This document shows, in pieces, positions 34,919 to 43,339 of a stretch of 64,000 nt of DNA (within the stretch, counting starts at the first letter, position 1; every line of letters begins with the position of its first letter). The position numbers were made by a program, and so were the translations under genes. The DNA comes from JBHBQE01 sp041776485 (GTDB lineage: Bacteria > Bacillota > Clostridia > Lachnospirales > Lachnospiraceae), in assembly GCA_041776485.1 (NCBI GenBank), contig JBHBQE010000015.1:1-64000 (forward strand). The letters are read 5' to 3'. The notes below the pieces were generated by a model. It was given only the letters and a program-made list of their open reading frames with translations. It searched no databases and had not been told where the DNA came from.

Positions 34919-37708
34919 TCAATATTGCTCTTCCTCACAAAGTGCCTGCTTAGGACACTTTGATATACACATCCCACAAATAAGGCATAAATTCCCATCA
35001 ATATCCGGACGCTTATCCACCATTTGAATGGCTCCTGCCGGACACTGCTTTTCACATATGCTGCAGCCTATACATTTTTCGCTATCAAGCTTAATCTTTG
35101 GTTGTTCTGTCTTTTCACCGGATTTTTTATAAACTGACTCTATAGGTAATGAATATCTTCTAACTCCATCAAGCTGATAATATGCTTCTGTTATAGCAGG
35201 GGCTGTAGGGATTGAAGTAATCTCTCCGATTCCTATGGCTCCATTTGCAATATTAAGCCCCTCCTTATTGACAATAATAGGAACAATATCGGGAATTTCA
35301 TGAGCTCTAAACAATCCCAGCTTTCCAAATCTGCCTGTCGGATTACAGTTGTCACCTATTGGATATTTCTCTCTTAGGGCATAACCCATACTCATTACAA
35401 CTCCACCCTCTATCTGTCCCTCACAGGCAACCTTATTAACCACCTGTCCCACATTGTGGGCAGCAATTATCGTTTCAATTTTTCCACTATTCTTATCTAA
35501 AATTGCCATCTGAGTCGCATATCCGTAAGCCACATGTGACACGGGATTTGGAACATCCGCCCCCAGAGGATCGGTTTTAGCCAGATATTCCCCATAAAAC
35601 TCCCTGCCAACAAGCTTAGTTATGTCGCCTTCCGCCTCCTTATAAGCCGCATTAAACAGCTCACAGGCACGTCTTACTGCTTCTCCTGTAATGGTCGTTT
35701 GCCTGGATCCTGAGGTATCTCCTGAGTCCGGTGCAATCCAGGTATTTGACCTTTCATATACTATATCACCTCTTGAAAGGGAGGTGTTGGTACAAACAAT
35801 TTGTACTAAAACAGTACCTAACCCCTGCCCAATACAGGATGCACCGCTATATATATGAAGTTTATTATCCTCCTCTATAATGAGCTTTGCTCTGCCCCAA
35901 TCCGGAAGTCCAACTCCTACTCCTGAATTTTTCATGGCACAGGCTATACCCACAGGTTTCCCAAGATCAACAGCCCTATCATATTTAGGCTTTATCACCT
36001 CCAGGGTTTCCACCAATCCTGTTTCCGGTCCCACAATCTGTCCGTTTGGCAAAACTTCCCCAGGTCTTATTGCGTTGATATAACGTATTTCCCAAGGGCT
36101 AATTCCTATTTTTTCAGCCATCATATTAAGGAGACTCTCAATGGCAAAATTGGTCTGGGTAACTCCAAATCCCCTAAAGGCCCCCGCAGGAGGGTTGTTG
36201 GTATAATAAGCAGTCCCCTCTATTTCAAAATTCTCATATGCATAGGGTCCTGCTGCATGGGTACAGGCTCTCTCTAACACAGGTCCTCCAAGGGAAGCAA
36301 AGGCTCCTGTATCAGAAATAACCTTTGCCTTTACACCCATTATCTTTCCACCCTCATCACAGCCTAGGGTAAAATCCATAGAAAACGGGTGTCTTTTAGG
36401 ATGTATTAACAAGGACTCCTCCCTTGTAAATTTCACCTTAACCGGCTTTTTTGTAACGTAGGCAACGAGAGCTGCATGGTGCTGTACAGACATATCCTCT
36501 TTGCCTCCAAATCCTCCGCCTATAAGCAGGTTTTGCACCTTGGTTCTGATCTGACCTATCCCAAGTAATGCTGCACACTCATGTAATGTAGTATGAGAGC
36601 TTTGGTCTGTAGTAAGAAGCATAACACCATCATCTTCAGGAGTCGGATATGCCACACAACATTCCGGCTCCAAAAAAGCGTGCTCAGTCCAGGGAGTTTC
36701 AAAATGACCTGAAATAACGTGCTTTGAATTTTCTATACTTTCTGCAGCATTCCCCCTTGAGACAAATTTATGTGCCTGTATATTATTTTCCTTATCCAAA
36801 AATACAAGAGGTGCATCGGGTGCTGCCGCCTCCTTGGGATTATGTACACACGGCAATTCCTCATATTCTATCTTAACCAATGCCTTTGCCTTTTTAAGAA
36901 TACTTTCCTCTTCGACAACAACTATACATATGGCGTCACCAAGATAATGAGTAACCTCTCCCACCGGAATTAGAGTATATTGATCCTTTACAATATGTCC
37001 TACAATATTTTGTCCACCCTCCGGAATATCATCTGCTGTAAGTACTGCCACAACCCCCGGTAATTCCAGTGCTTTACTTTTATCAATGGAAAGCACTCTC
37101 GCTCTTGGATACTTACTCCTTATAGCTGAAGCATAGGTTATACCCTCTAAATAAATATCATCCGGGTATTGCCCTGTTCCTGTCACCTTTTCCTTAACAT
37201 CAATCCTAATGGGACTCCCCCCCACATCAAAGGACTCTTCTAAATCATCAGGAATTTCATTATTACGAATACAGTCACCGGCAAGCTTTATTGCCTGAAT
37301 TATCTTTACATAGCCTGTACATCTGCAATAATTGTTTTTAATAGCAGAAACAATTTCCTCATTTGCAGGATTATTATTTTTATCCAGTAAAGCCTTGGCA
37401 CACATAACCATTCCCGGTATGCAGAAACCACACTGAACAGCCCCCACCTTCCCAAAAGCATAAGAATAAAGGGACTGTTCTTTTTTTGTAAGTCCCTCTA
37501 CTGTTATTATATTCTTTCCTTCACATTTTTGCAGATTCAGCACGCAGGCTCGCACTGTACGGCCATCTATAATGACCGTACAGGCACCACAGGCGCCCTC
37601 TGAACATCCATCTTTTACAGAGGTAAGCCTTAAATCATCCCTTAAAAATCGTAAAAGAGATTTATTTCCCTTAATATCATAGGTTTTTCCGTTAACAACA
37701 AAGGACAT
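34919..37708 (-). CDS. Fused selenium-dependent xanthine dehydrogenase (XdhD-like) with C-terminal 2[4Fe-4S] ferredoxin
   Basis: A 929-residue single-chain molybdenum hydroxylase. Residues ~1-150 carry two [2Fe-2S] sites (SEGACGACTVIIDG, VQCGFCIPGMV, NYCRCTGYVKI). The molybdenum domain follows from ~165 (KVTGTGQYPDD, GGGFGGKED, AGAFRGFGVTQ, GASCIGQG, and a closing GIGEITSIPT). The last ~60 residues hold two CxxCxxCxxxCP ferredoxin motifs (CIGCSICEKQCP, CLICGMCISKCP). No FAD domain is present, so electrons should leave through the ferredoxin tail, possibly to YgfK, whose gene lies 1 nt upstream. Matches the Se-dependent XDH family; the substrate may be xanthine, urate-related or another purine. 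Confidence 0.9.
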   Translation of the reverse strand: MSFVVNGKTYDIKGNKSLLRFLRDDLRLTSVKDGCSEGACGACTVIIDGRTVRACVLNLQKCEGKNIITVEGLTKKEQSLYSYAFGKVGAVQCGFCIPGMVMCAKALLDKNNNPANEEIVSAIKNNYCRCTGYVKIIQAIKLAGDCIRNNEIPDDLEESFDVGGSPIRIDVKEKVTGTGQYPDDIYLEGITYASAIRSKYPRARVLSIDKSKALELPGVVAVLTADDIPEGGQNIVGHIVKDQYTLIPVGEVTHYLGDAICIVVVEEESILKKAKALVKIEYEELPCVHNPKEAAAPDAPLVFLDKENNIQAHKFVSRGNAAESIENSKHVISGHFETPWTEHAFLEPECCVAYPTPEDDGVMLLTTDQSSHTTLHECAALLGIGQIRTKVQNLLIGGGFGGKEDMSVQHHAALVAYVTKKPVKVKFTREESLLIHPKRHPFSMDFTLGCDEGGKIMGVKAKVISDTGAFASLGGPVLERACTHAAGPYAYENFEIEGTAYYTNNPPAGAFRGFGVTQTNFAIESLLNMMAEKIGISPWEIRYINAIRPGEVLPNGQIVGPETGLVETLEVIKPKYDRAVDLGKPVGIACAMKNSGVGVGLPDWGRAKLIIEEDNKLHIYSGASCIGQGLGTVLVQIVCTNTSLSRGDIVYERSNTWIAPDSGDTSGSRQTTITGEAVRRACELFNAAYKEAEGDITKLVGREFYGEYLAKTDPLGADVPNPVSHVAYGYATQMAILDKNSGKIETIIAAHNVGQVVNKVACEGQIEGGVVMSMGYALREKYPIGDNCNPTGRFGKLGLFRAHEIPDIVPIIVNKEGLNIANGAIGIGEITSIPTAPAITEAYYQLDGVRRYSLPIESVYKKSGEKTEQPKIKLDSEKCIGCSICEKQCPAGAIQMVDKRPDIDGNLCLICGMCISKCPKQALCEEEQY

Positions 37709-37709
37709 A

Positions 37710-40658
37710 CTAACTCCTTGGCACCATATAGCCGTAGTCTTTCCAAACTGCCTTAACTATATTTATATAATTGTCCTCATTATCATTCACCCTGATTTTG
37801 TAGCTGCCCTTTTCATCTGTAAAGTAAAACCCTTCATTCTCTGACTCATTATAGTCTTTTTCGTTGGCAAATAACGTAAGCTTTGCCTTATAAGGGGCAG
37901 ATTCAAATGGACAGAAACTATTACAGTTCCCACATTCATTACACATATAATCCACATGGATAATCTGGTGCATAAGGATTCCCGGTACCTTAATGGCAAT
38001 ATTGGCTCTATTGGGACATACCTGAGCACAATTTTCACAAATAAAATTGCAGGCAAGACATCTGTCATCCGCCTCCGCATTTGCCTCCCTTATGATACCC
38101 CTCTTGTCATATATCTTGTCCTCATCTGTCTCAAAGAATATATAGCTCTTGACCTGGGCACCCAGGATTGCTTCGGCACATTTCATAGCCCCTGCAATTG
38201 CCTTAACAACTACAGAGCCGCCTATGGCGCCGTCTCCTGCTGCATATATACCGGAAACACTGGTTTCCCCTGTAGCAGAATCTAAAACAGGTCTGCCTTT
38301 TTCATCCACATCAATGCCGTTTGCCACATAGAAGTCCTTATTAACTCCCTCACCCAGAGAGGCAATTAACGTATCACAGGGTATCTCAACAATCCTGTCA
38401 GTAGATTTAACTCCCCTTCTGCCGTCAGCACCTATCTCTCCCAATTCCATTTTCTTGCAGGAAAGCTTGCCATCCTTTAATCCAACAGGTGCCAATAGCT
38501 CTCTAAACTCTACTCCCTCATGGATAGCCTCTAGTAATTCCTCTTCATCTGCAGGCATATAGCGCTTGGTACGTCTGTAAACTATATAAACATTTTTAAC
38601 GCCCTTGTTTTTTTTGGCAGCCCTAGCTGTGTCCATAGCAGTATTTCCTGCACCGATTACAACCACATTTTCTCCTAAGTCCACATTAAGGTTGGTTTTT
38701 CTGGATTCACCCAAGAATTTATGAGCGTTAATATAACTGCCCTCACTAAGCTCTAAAGAAGCCTCCTTATGCGCACCAATAGCAATGATTGCATAGGCTG
38801 CTCCTTCACTTTCCATAAGAGCCTTTACATCAGTAATTTTCTTTCCTGTAACAAATTTTGCACCATATGCTTCAGCAAAGCTTATGTCTTTTTCTATAGC
38901 GGAATCAGAAATTCTAAACTCCGGAATTATATTGGCAACAACTCCGCCCAGCTTTTCATTCTCATCATATACAGTAACATCTGCCCCTGCCCTTGCCAAG
39001 AAGTACGCACTAGCAATTCCTGCCGGACCACCTCCGATTATGACTACCTTTTTGCCATTCTTTTTTTGCACTTTAATCTTGGAAATAATGCTGTCATATC
39101 CCTTTTTTGCGGCTATCAGCTTATTCTTTCTGATATTTACAGGACTTTCATAATAGTTTCTAGTACAGTGCGCCATACATGCATGATTACAAATTGTCCC
39201 TGTAATATAAGGAAGCGGGTTTTTATCAAGAATTATATCCAGCGCCTTTTCATACTCTCCGTTATTTACAAGCTTTCCATAGGATGTTATATCCTGATGA
39301 ATCGGACATGTGTCTTCACAGGGTGCAACAAAACACCCAATAAGTGGAGATGTGCCTCCGTTTTTACGAATCGGTGCAGGCTTAATCGGTTTAACATGAT
39401 AGGGGTCGGTTTTAGCGTTTTCAAGTACAGTTCTAAGTCCCTCCACATTTATTCCGCTAAACTCTCCCGGAAGCACCTCAAGACATTTTTCTGCCACCTG
39501 AATAAATCTTTCATATCCTCCCGGCTTAAGCAATGTGGTAGCCATAGTTACAGGCCAAATACCTATATTTAACAGACCTTGAATATTATTGGCATCAGCT
39601 CCTCCTGAATAGGAAATACGAAGCTTGCCGTTAAATGCCTCTGACAGCTTAAGGGCAACAGATAGTGAAAGGGGATAAAGTGACTTCCCCGACATATACA
39701 TTTCTTCGCTGGGAAGTTGATTTTCCTTAACATCCACAGGAAAAGTATTTGTGATTTTTACGCCGAATTCAAGACCTTTAGTTTCAGCAAGAGCCATAAG
39801 TCTTTCCATCATCGGGACTGCATCCTCAAACTGCAAATCCTCTTTAAAATGCAAATCCGTAAACTGAATATAGTCGTAACCCATTTCATCAAGAATTTTC
39901 CTGGCATATTCATAGCCCAGCAAAGTGGGATTACATTTAATAAAGGTATGAAGATTTTTCTCCTCCAGTAAATAGGTGGCAATGCGCTCTATCTCATCCG
40001 GAGGACATCCATGCAATGTGGATAATGTGGCACTTGTACATACAGAACTGGAAATACTGTCCAAGTCCTCCTTTGTAAAGTTCTTAAACGTATCAATATG
40101 AGCCTCTAACCAGGCATAACACTCTTTGAATATGGGAGTATCCTTCGCTTCCTTCATACCTTCAATGAAATTATCAATTTTGGGAAGCTTTATTCCCTCC
40201 AAGTCATAGCCTACAGACATATTAAACTGAAATCCGTCCATATCACCCAGTTCAAATTCCTTTGCAATAAACTTAAGCATAAACCAAGCTTTTACATATT
40301 CATCAAAGGCCTGCGGTACATAAAGCTCTGTGGACCATTCACAGTTATAGCATTCATCATCTGCCAAAATGCAGGGTTTGGAAACCGGTAAATCCTCTCC
40401 GTCCAACTTTTGAACAGTCTTTAATTCAAAAAATCTTGCACCACCAACATAGCTTGCAACTATATTTTGAGTAAGCTGGGTATTAGGTCCTGCTGCCGGC
40501 CCTACGGGAGTCTCAAGCTTATTCCCAAATATATTACAAAATCGACTCGGATCGGCTTTGTATTTTTTCTTCATTCCAAAAATACTGCCCTTTCTGCTTT
40601 CCTCCAGTACCCAAGTCATAAGCTGACTAAAAGCCATTGGGGTCATTCTATCGCTCAT
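37710..40658 (-). CDS. ygfK: YgfK (annotated 'putative selenate reductase' subunit): FeS-flavoprotein oxidoreductase
   Basis: A 982-residue multidomain protein. Residues ~1-420 form a dihydroorotate/dihydropyrimidine dehydrogenase-like barrel (ETPVGPAAGPNTQ). Then comes a GltD-type FeS segment (PCEDTCPIHQDI, CNHACMAHC), an FAD/NAD(P) domain from ~530 (VVIIGGGPAGIASAYFLA, VIGAGNTAMDTARA), and a C-terminal ferredoxin-like part (CLACNFICENCAQVCP, CNECGNCNSFCP). The selenate-reductase name is historical; the dehydrogenase-like architecture fits reductive purine or pyrimidine chemistry, or electron transfer to the adjacent hydroxylase. GGGAGGT sits 5 nt before the ATG. It heads the operon. Confidence 0.9.
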   Translation of the reverse strand: MSDRMTPMAFSQLMTWVLEESRKGSIFGMKKKYKADPSRFCNIFGNKLETPVGPAAGPNTQLTQNIVASYVGGARFFELKTVQKLDGEDLPVSKPCILADDECYNCEWSTELYVPQAFDEYVKAWFMLKFIAKEFELGDMDGFQFNMSVGYDLEGIKLPKIDNFIEGMKEAKDTPIFKECYAWLEAHIDTFKNFTKEDLDSISSSVCTSATLSTLHGCPPDEIERIATYLLEEKNLHTFIKCNPTLLGYEYARKILDEMGYDYIQFTDLHFKEDLQFEDAVPMMERLMALAETKGLEFGVKITNTFPVDVKENQLPSEEMYMSGKSLYPLSLSVALKLSEAFNGKLRISYSGGADANNIQGLLNIGIWPVTMATTLLKPGGYERFIQVAEKCLEVLPGEFSGINVEGLRTVLENAKTDPYHVKPIKPAPIRKNGGTSPLIGCFVAPCEDTCPIHQDITSYGKLVNNGEYEKALDIILDKNPLPYITGTICNHACMAHCTRNYYESPVNIRKNKLIAAKKGYDSIISKIKVQKKNGKKVVIIGGGPAGIASAYFLARAGADVTVYDENEKLGGVVANIIPEFRISDSAIEKDISFAEAYGAKFVTGKKITDVKALMESEGAAYAIIAIGAHKEASLELSEGSYINAHKFLGESRKTNLNVDLGENVVVIGAGNTAMDTARAAKKNKGVKNVYIVYRRTKRYMPADEEELLEAIHEGVEFRELLAPVGLKDGKLSCKKMELGEIGADGRRGVKSTDRIVEIPCDTLIASLGEGVNKDFYVANGIDVDEKGRPVLDSATGETSVSGIYAAGDGAIGGSVVVKAIAGAMKCAEAILGAQVKSYIFFETDEDKIYDKRGIIREANAEADDRCLACNFICENCAQVCPNRANIAIKVPGILMHQIIHVDYMCNECGNCNSFCPFESAPYKAKLTLFANEKDYNESENEGFYFTDEKGSYKIRVNDNEDNYINIVKAVWKDYGYMVPRS

Positions 40659-40735
40659 TTTCTACCTCCCTTATACCTTTTCAATAATAGAATTTTATAA
40701 TATAATTTTATACTAAATTTATATTATAGGCTAAC

Positions 40736-40770
40736 TTTTGTTGATGCAAAAAATTTTTACATCAACAAAA
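40736..40770. promoter_or_regulatory. 35-bp dyad operator candidate in ygfK leader
   Basis: Arms TTTTGTTGATG (40736-40746) and CATCAACAAAA (40760-40770) are perfect 11-bp complements around an A6T5 core. It is just downstream of the ygfK promoter, where a repressor or an RNA structure could act. Confidence 0.7.
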
Positions 40771-40780
40771 ATTATTTGTT
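40764..40780 (-). promoter_or_regulatory. AACAAAAATTATTTGTT motif at ygfK transcription start
   Basis: An imperfect palindrome of the same class as those at ygeY and ssnA. It overlaps the right arm of the ygfK dyad and lies 4 bp from the -10 box. Confidence 0.5.
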
Positions 40781-40783
40781 TTA

Positions 40784-40812
40784 ATACTATTCCTGCTTTC
40801 TCTAAAAGTCAA
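40784..40812 (-). promoter_or_regulatory. Promoter for ygfK operon
   Basis: TTGACT (40807-40812), 17-bp spacer, TAGTAT (40784-40789) on the minus strand, leaving a ~120-nt leader before ygfK. Confidence 0.7.
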
Positions 40813-40960
40813 CTATATTTTAGTATATTTTTACTATAAAATTATATACAAAATAAAATCTTGTATACAATTCACACAATATTTTTATAAATAGTATTTG
40901 CCATTATTTTCCTCTTGTGCTATTCTTTTGTAGTTACATTTACGGTATAAAAATAAAGCT

Positions 40961-41608
40961 ATGAAAAATATTCCAATTACAGATAATCTCATACAAATAG
41001 CCAACGCATTAGCTGCTCAATTCGGACAAAATTGTGAGGTGGTGATACATGACCTGCTGTCTAAAGATCCGGAGCATACTATTTTACACATAGTAAACGG
41101 CAATGTTACAGGCAGAAAACAGGGTGACTCCCTTTCAAAAATCGTGTTGGAAAGCATGGAAAAGCTGGCAAAGGATGAACCCTTGGAAAGTCGTTTTGCA
41201 TATCACACCAGCACTCCTGATGGAAGACTTTTAAAAAGCAGTACAATAGTTTTAAATGACCATACAGGAAAACCAAGATATATCCTGTCGATAAATTTTG
41301 ATATTACAGGGCTTGTTCATATTGAGGAAAATCTTAAATTTATAACCGGAGTTGATGACAGCAATGCGGACAGCATATCTATTCCCAGCACAGTTGTAGA
41401 TTTATTAGACGACTTGCTAAGACAAAGTGCAAAGCTGATAGGTAAAGAACCTGCCCTTATGAGTAAAGAGGAAAAAATTAAGGCAATAAGATTTTTAAAT
41501 GACTCCGGTGCTTTTCTGATAATGAAATCCGGAGATAGAATTGCAGAATTTTTTGGACTTAGCAAATATACGCTGTATAGCTACGCAGAAATAAATAAAC
41601 CTCATTAA
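40961..41608 (+). CDS. YheO-like transcriptional regulator (PAS plus helix-turn-helix)
   Basis: A 215-residue protein with a YheO-type PAS domain at ~5-125 (CEVVIHDLLSKDPEHTILHI, YILSINFDITG) and a C-terminal helix-turn-helix around 170-213 (IKAIRFLNDSGAFLI, RIAEFFGLSKYTLYSY). DauR-type relatives sense small ligands such as amino acids. It is divergent from ygfK and flanks the shared dyad, so it is the obvious candidate local regulator of the purine cluster. No strong Shine-Dalgarno precedes the ATG. It overlaps the convergent yqeC-mocA gene by 4 bp. Confidence 0.88.
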   Translation: MKNIPITDNLIQIANALAAQFGQNCEVVIHDLLSKDPEHTILHIVNGNVTGRKQGDSLSKIVLESMEKLAKDEPLESRFAYHTSTPDGRLLKSSTIVLNDHTGKPRYILSINFDITGLVHIEENLKFITGVDDSNADSISIPSTVVDLLDDLLRQSAKLIGKEPALMSKEEKIKAIRFLNDSGAFLIMKSGDRIAEFFGLSKYTLYSYAEINKPH

Positions 41609-42717
41609 TTTATATCCTCTGTACTGTCTATATCCATAAGCTTATCTGCACTTAAATAATGTCTGTACATTTTTGCTCTGTTTTTTTCTATTATTCCCAT
41701 AGCACCCTGTTCACCCTCTATGGAAAGGAGTGCTTTTGCATTCTCGTTATTCAATCGCAATATGCCGGGATTAGAGCAAAAGCCTCTGGTACACATACAG
41801 CCTGCTTCATTTTCTGAATAAAAATAAGATGTGATGAAATCTAAAATATCAGCTTTTCGCAGTTCAGGCATATCCGCCAGGAAAAACCCCACATCGGTAA
41901 AATCATTTTTAATTGCATATTCTGTAGCAAGCTTAATAGAGGCACTTATTCCCTCAATAGCATTTTCATTTCTTATACTATCGGGATAGGCAGAAAGAAT
42001 ATCCTCATAAGTACTTATGACAAGAATATTACTTATACCATTCAAGCTTTTATTAACCATAATAAGCTCGTCCAGCATATGCTTAAAAAGAGGCTTACCT
42101 CTATAATCAGCAAGTAATTTATTCCCCTTAAATCTCCTACTAAATCCTGAAGCAAGAAAAGCCATAAGCAGCTTTCTTTTGCCCGTATCCGGAAGTACCG
42201 GTTTATTGGTGGGACTGTAGAAAATTTTAGAATCAGGATATTGTTTGGACAGAGGCTTAATATAATATTTTTCTGCAATAAATTTTAAAATCTCAGGGGT
42301 AACTTTGCAATCCTCTCCTGAATAGGCGACAAAATTCTGACATACCTCTGATAATTTTCTGCCTACAGCCTGAGTTCCCATAATTATATGTATTTCATCG
42401 GAATTTTCCGGAATAACCGGCTCATAGCTTCTCGGAATTTTCACAGGCATGGATCTGGATCCGTCTGCCTCCACCAACACATAATCAAAATCTCCACAAA
42501 GCTTATCAAACACTGTATCCCCGGGATAGGATAATTTCCCATTATCCTCTGCTTTCCCCACCACACTATAACCTTTTTTGTTTATTAAATCACAATTAAA
42601 TATATGTGTCGTAGTTGTTAATGCGACTGTTTTTCCTGCCTCTAAATATTTTATTGCTTCCCTGTGCAAAAAGCTGGTTTTTCCACCGGCGCCCACTGCA
42701 GATATAATATAAGCCAT
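41605..42717 (-). CDS. YqeC-MocA fusion: selenium cofactor P-loop protein joined to molybdopterin nucleotidyltransferase-like domain
   Basis: A 370-residue protein with two families that are usually separate genes. Residues ~1-175 match YqeC (P-loop SAVGAGGKTSF, then TTTTHIF and VLVEADGSRSMPVKIP). From ~180 a MobA/MocA-type nucleotidyltransferase begins (LLMAFLASGFSRRFKGNKLLADYRGKPLF) with the acidic metal pair in VGFFLADMP. MocA makes molybdopterin cytosine dinucleotide; the selenium-cluster homologue is expected to tailor the cofactor of Se-dependent hydroxylases. The fused order fits joint action. It is the last gene of the selenium operon, 1 nt after yedF. Confidence 0.87.
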   Translation of the reverse strand: MAYIISAVGAGGKTSFLHREAIKYLEAGKTVALTTTTHIFNCDLINKKGYSVVGKAEDNGKLSYPGDTVFDKLCGDFDYVLVEADGSRSMPVKIPRSYEPVIPENSDEIHIIMGTQAVGRKLSEVCQNFVAYSGEDCKVTPEILKFIAEKYYIKPLSKQYPDSKIFYSPTNKPVLPDTGKRKLLMAFLASGFSRRFKGNKLLADYRGKPLFKHMLDELIMVNKSLNGISNILVISTYEDILSAYPDSIRNENAIEGISASIKLATEYAIKNDFTDVGFFLADMPELRKADILDFITSYFYSENEAGCMCTRGFCSNPGILRLNNENAKALLSIEGEQGAMGIIEKNRAKMYRHYLSADKLMDIDSTEDIN

Positions 42718-42718
42718 A

Positions 42719-43339
42719 TCAGGGTCTTATAATGCTGCCTGCCTGTTCCAGTATTTCCACAATCTCATACATATTGGTAACAGTGCCCACTGCCAGTTCC
42801 TCCTTTAAGCCATAGAAATCAAGACAGGTTCCACAGCTTAATATTCTAACTCCCGCCCTGGAAAGACCAGCTAAATCCTCTAAGGATTCAGAGCCGTTAG
42901 AGGCAAGCTTTACTCCCCCGTTATAGCATAATATTGTATCCGGCAGATTATCCTGCTGAGTTAATGAAAATATAAAGGCTTTCATTAAATTTCTGCCTAA
43001 TTTATCATCTCCTGTTCCCATGGTTTCAGAGGATAATACAACTACCTGATTTTTACTCACGGAACTATCATTGTATATTTCACATTCAAACTCCCTGCCT
43101 TCCTCGGTCTTATCCTTTTCTGTAATTTCCATGATTACCTCATATTCCTTATCACTTATAGTTTTGCTCTCTACCTCATAATTCCTTGATTTGGCAAATT
43201 TAATAAGGTTTTCTACCGCAATCTTATTATCCACATATACTGAAACTTTATCACCCACCGCCATATTTTCTGTAGCTTTTTTAGTTTCCACTACAGGTAG
43301 CGGACAAGCAAGACCTTTTGCATTAACTATTTTTTCCAT
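42719..43339 (-). CDS. yedF: YedF selenium metabolism protein
   Basis: A 206-residue protein: an N-terminal TusA/SirA-like domain (residues 1-75, GLACPLPVVETKKA with the CPxP motif) plus a C-terminal DsrE-like domain containing SETMGTGDDKLGRNLMKAF, CGTCLDFYGL and other cysteines. It is tied by co-occurrence to SelD and Se-dependent molybdenum hydroxylases and is proposed to handle selenium or sulfur. Overlaps the desulfurase gene by 17 bp. Confidence 0.93.
   Translation of the reverse strand: MEKIVNAKGLACPLPVVETKKATENMAVGDKVSVYVDNKIAVENLIKFAKSRNYEVESKTISDKEYEVIMEITEKDKTEEGREFECEIYNDSSVSKNQVVVLSSETMGTGDDKLGRNLMKAFIFSLTQQDNLPDTILCYNGGVKLASNGSESLEDLAGLSRAGVRILSCGTCLDFYGLKEELAVGTVTNMYEIVEILEQAGSIIRP

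Larger units (their letters stand above)
40659..40960. other. 302-bp divergent control region between ygfK and the YheO-like regulator gene
   Basis: It contains the ygfK promoter, the large dyad and AACAAAAAT-type motif listed separately, and on the regulator side a TTGTATACAA palindrome (40861-40870) preceded by a second TATACAA half site. No coding frame or known riboswitch was seen. Confidence 0.7.

Noticed and set aside
38769..39572. 267-residue plus-strand frame opposite ygfK
   Set aside because: Antisense shadow of a well-conserved gene; Cys/Asn-rich, no family features or ribosome site.
40861..40870. TTGTATACAA palindrome as a main operator
   Set aside because: A 10-bp A/T palindrome alone is likely by chance here; mentioned only as context for the control region.
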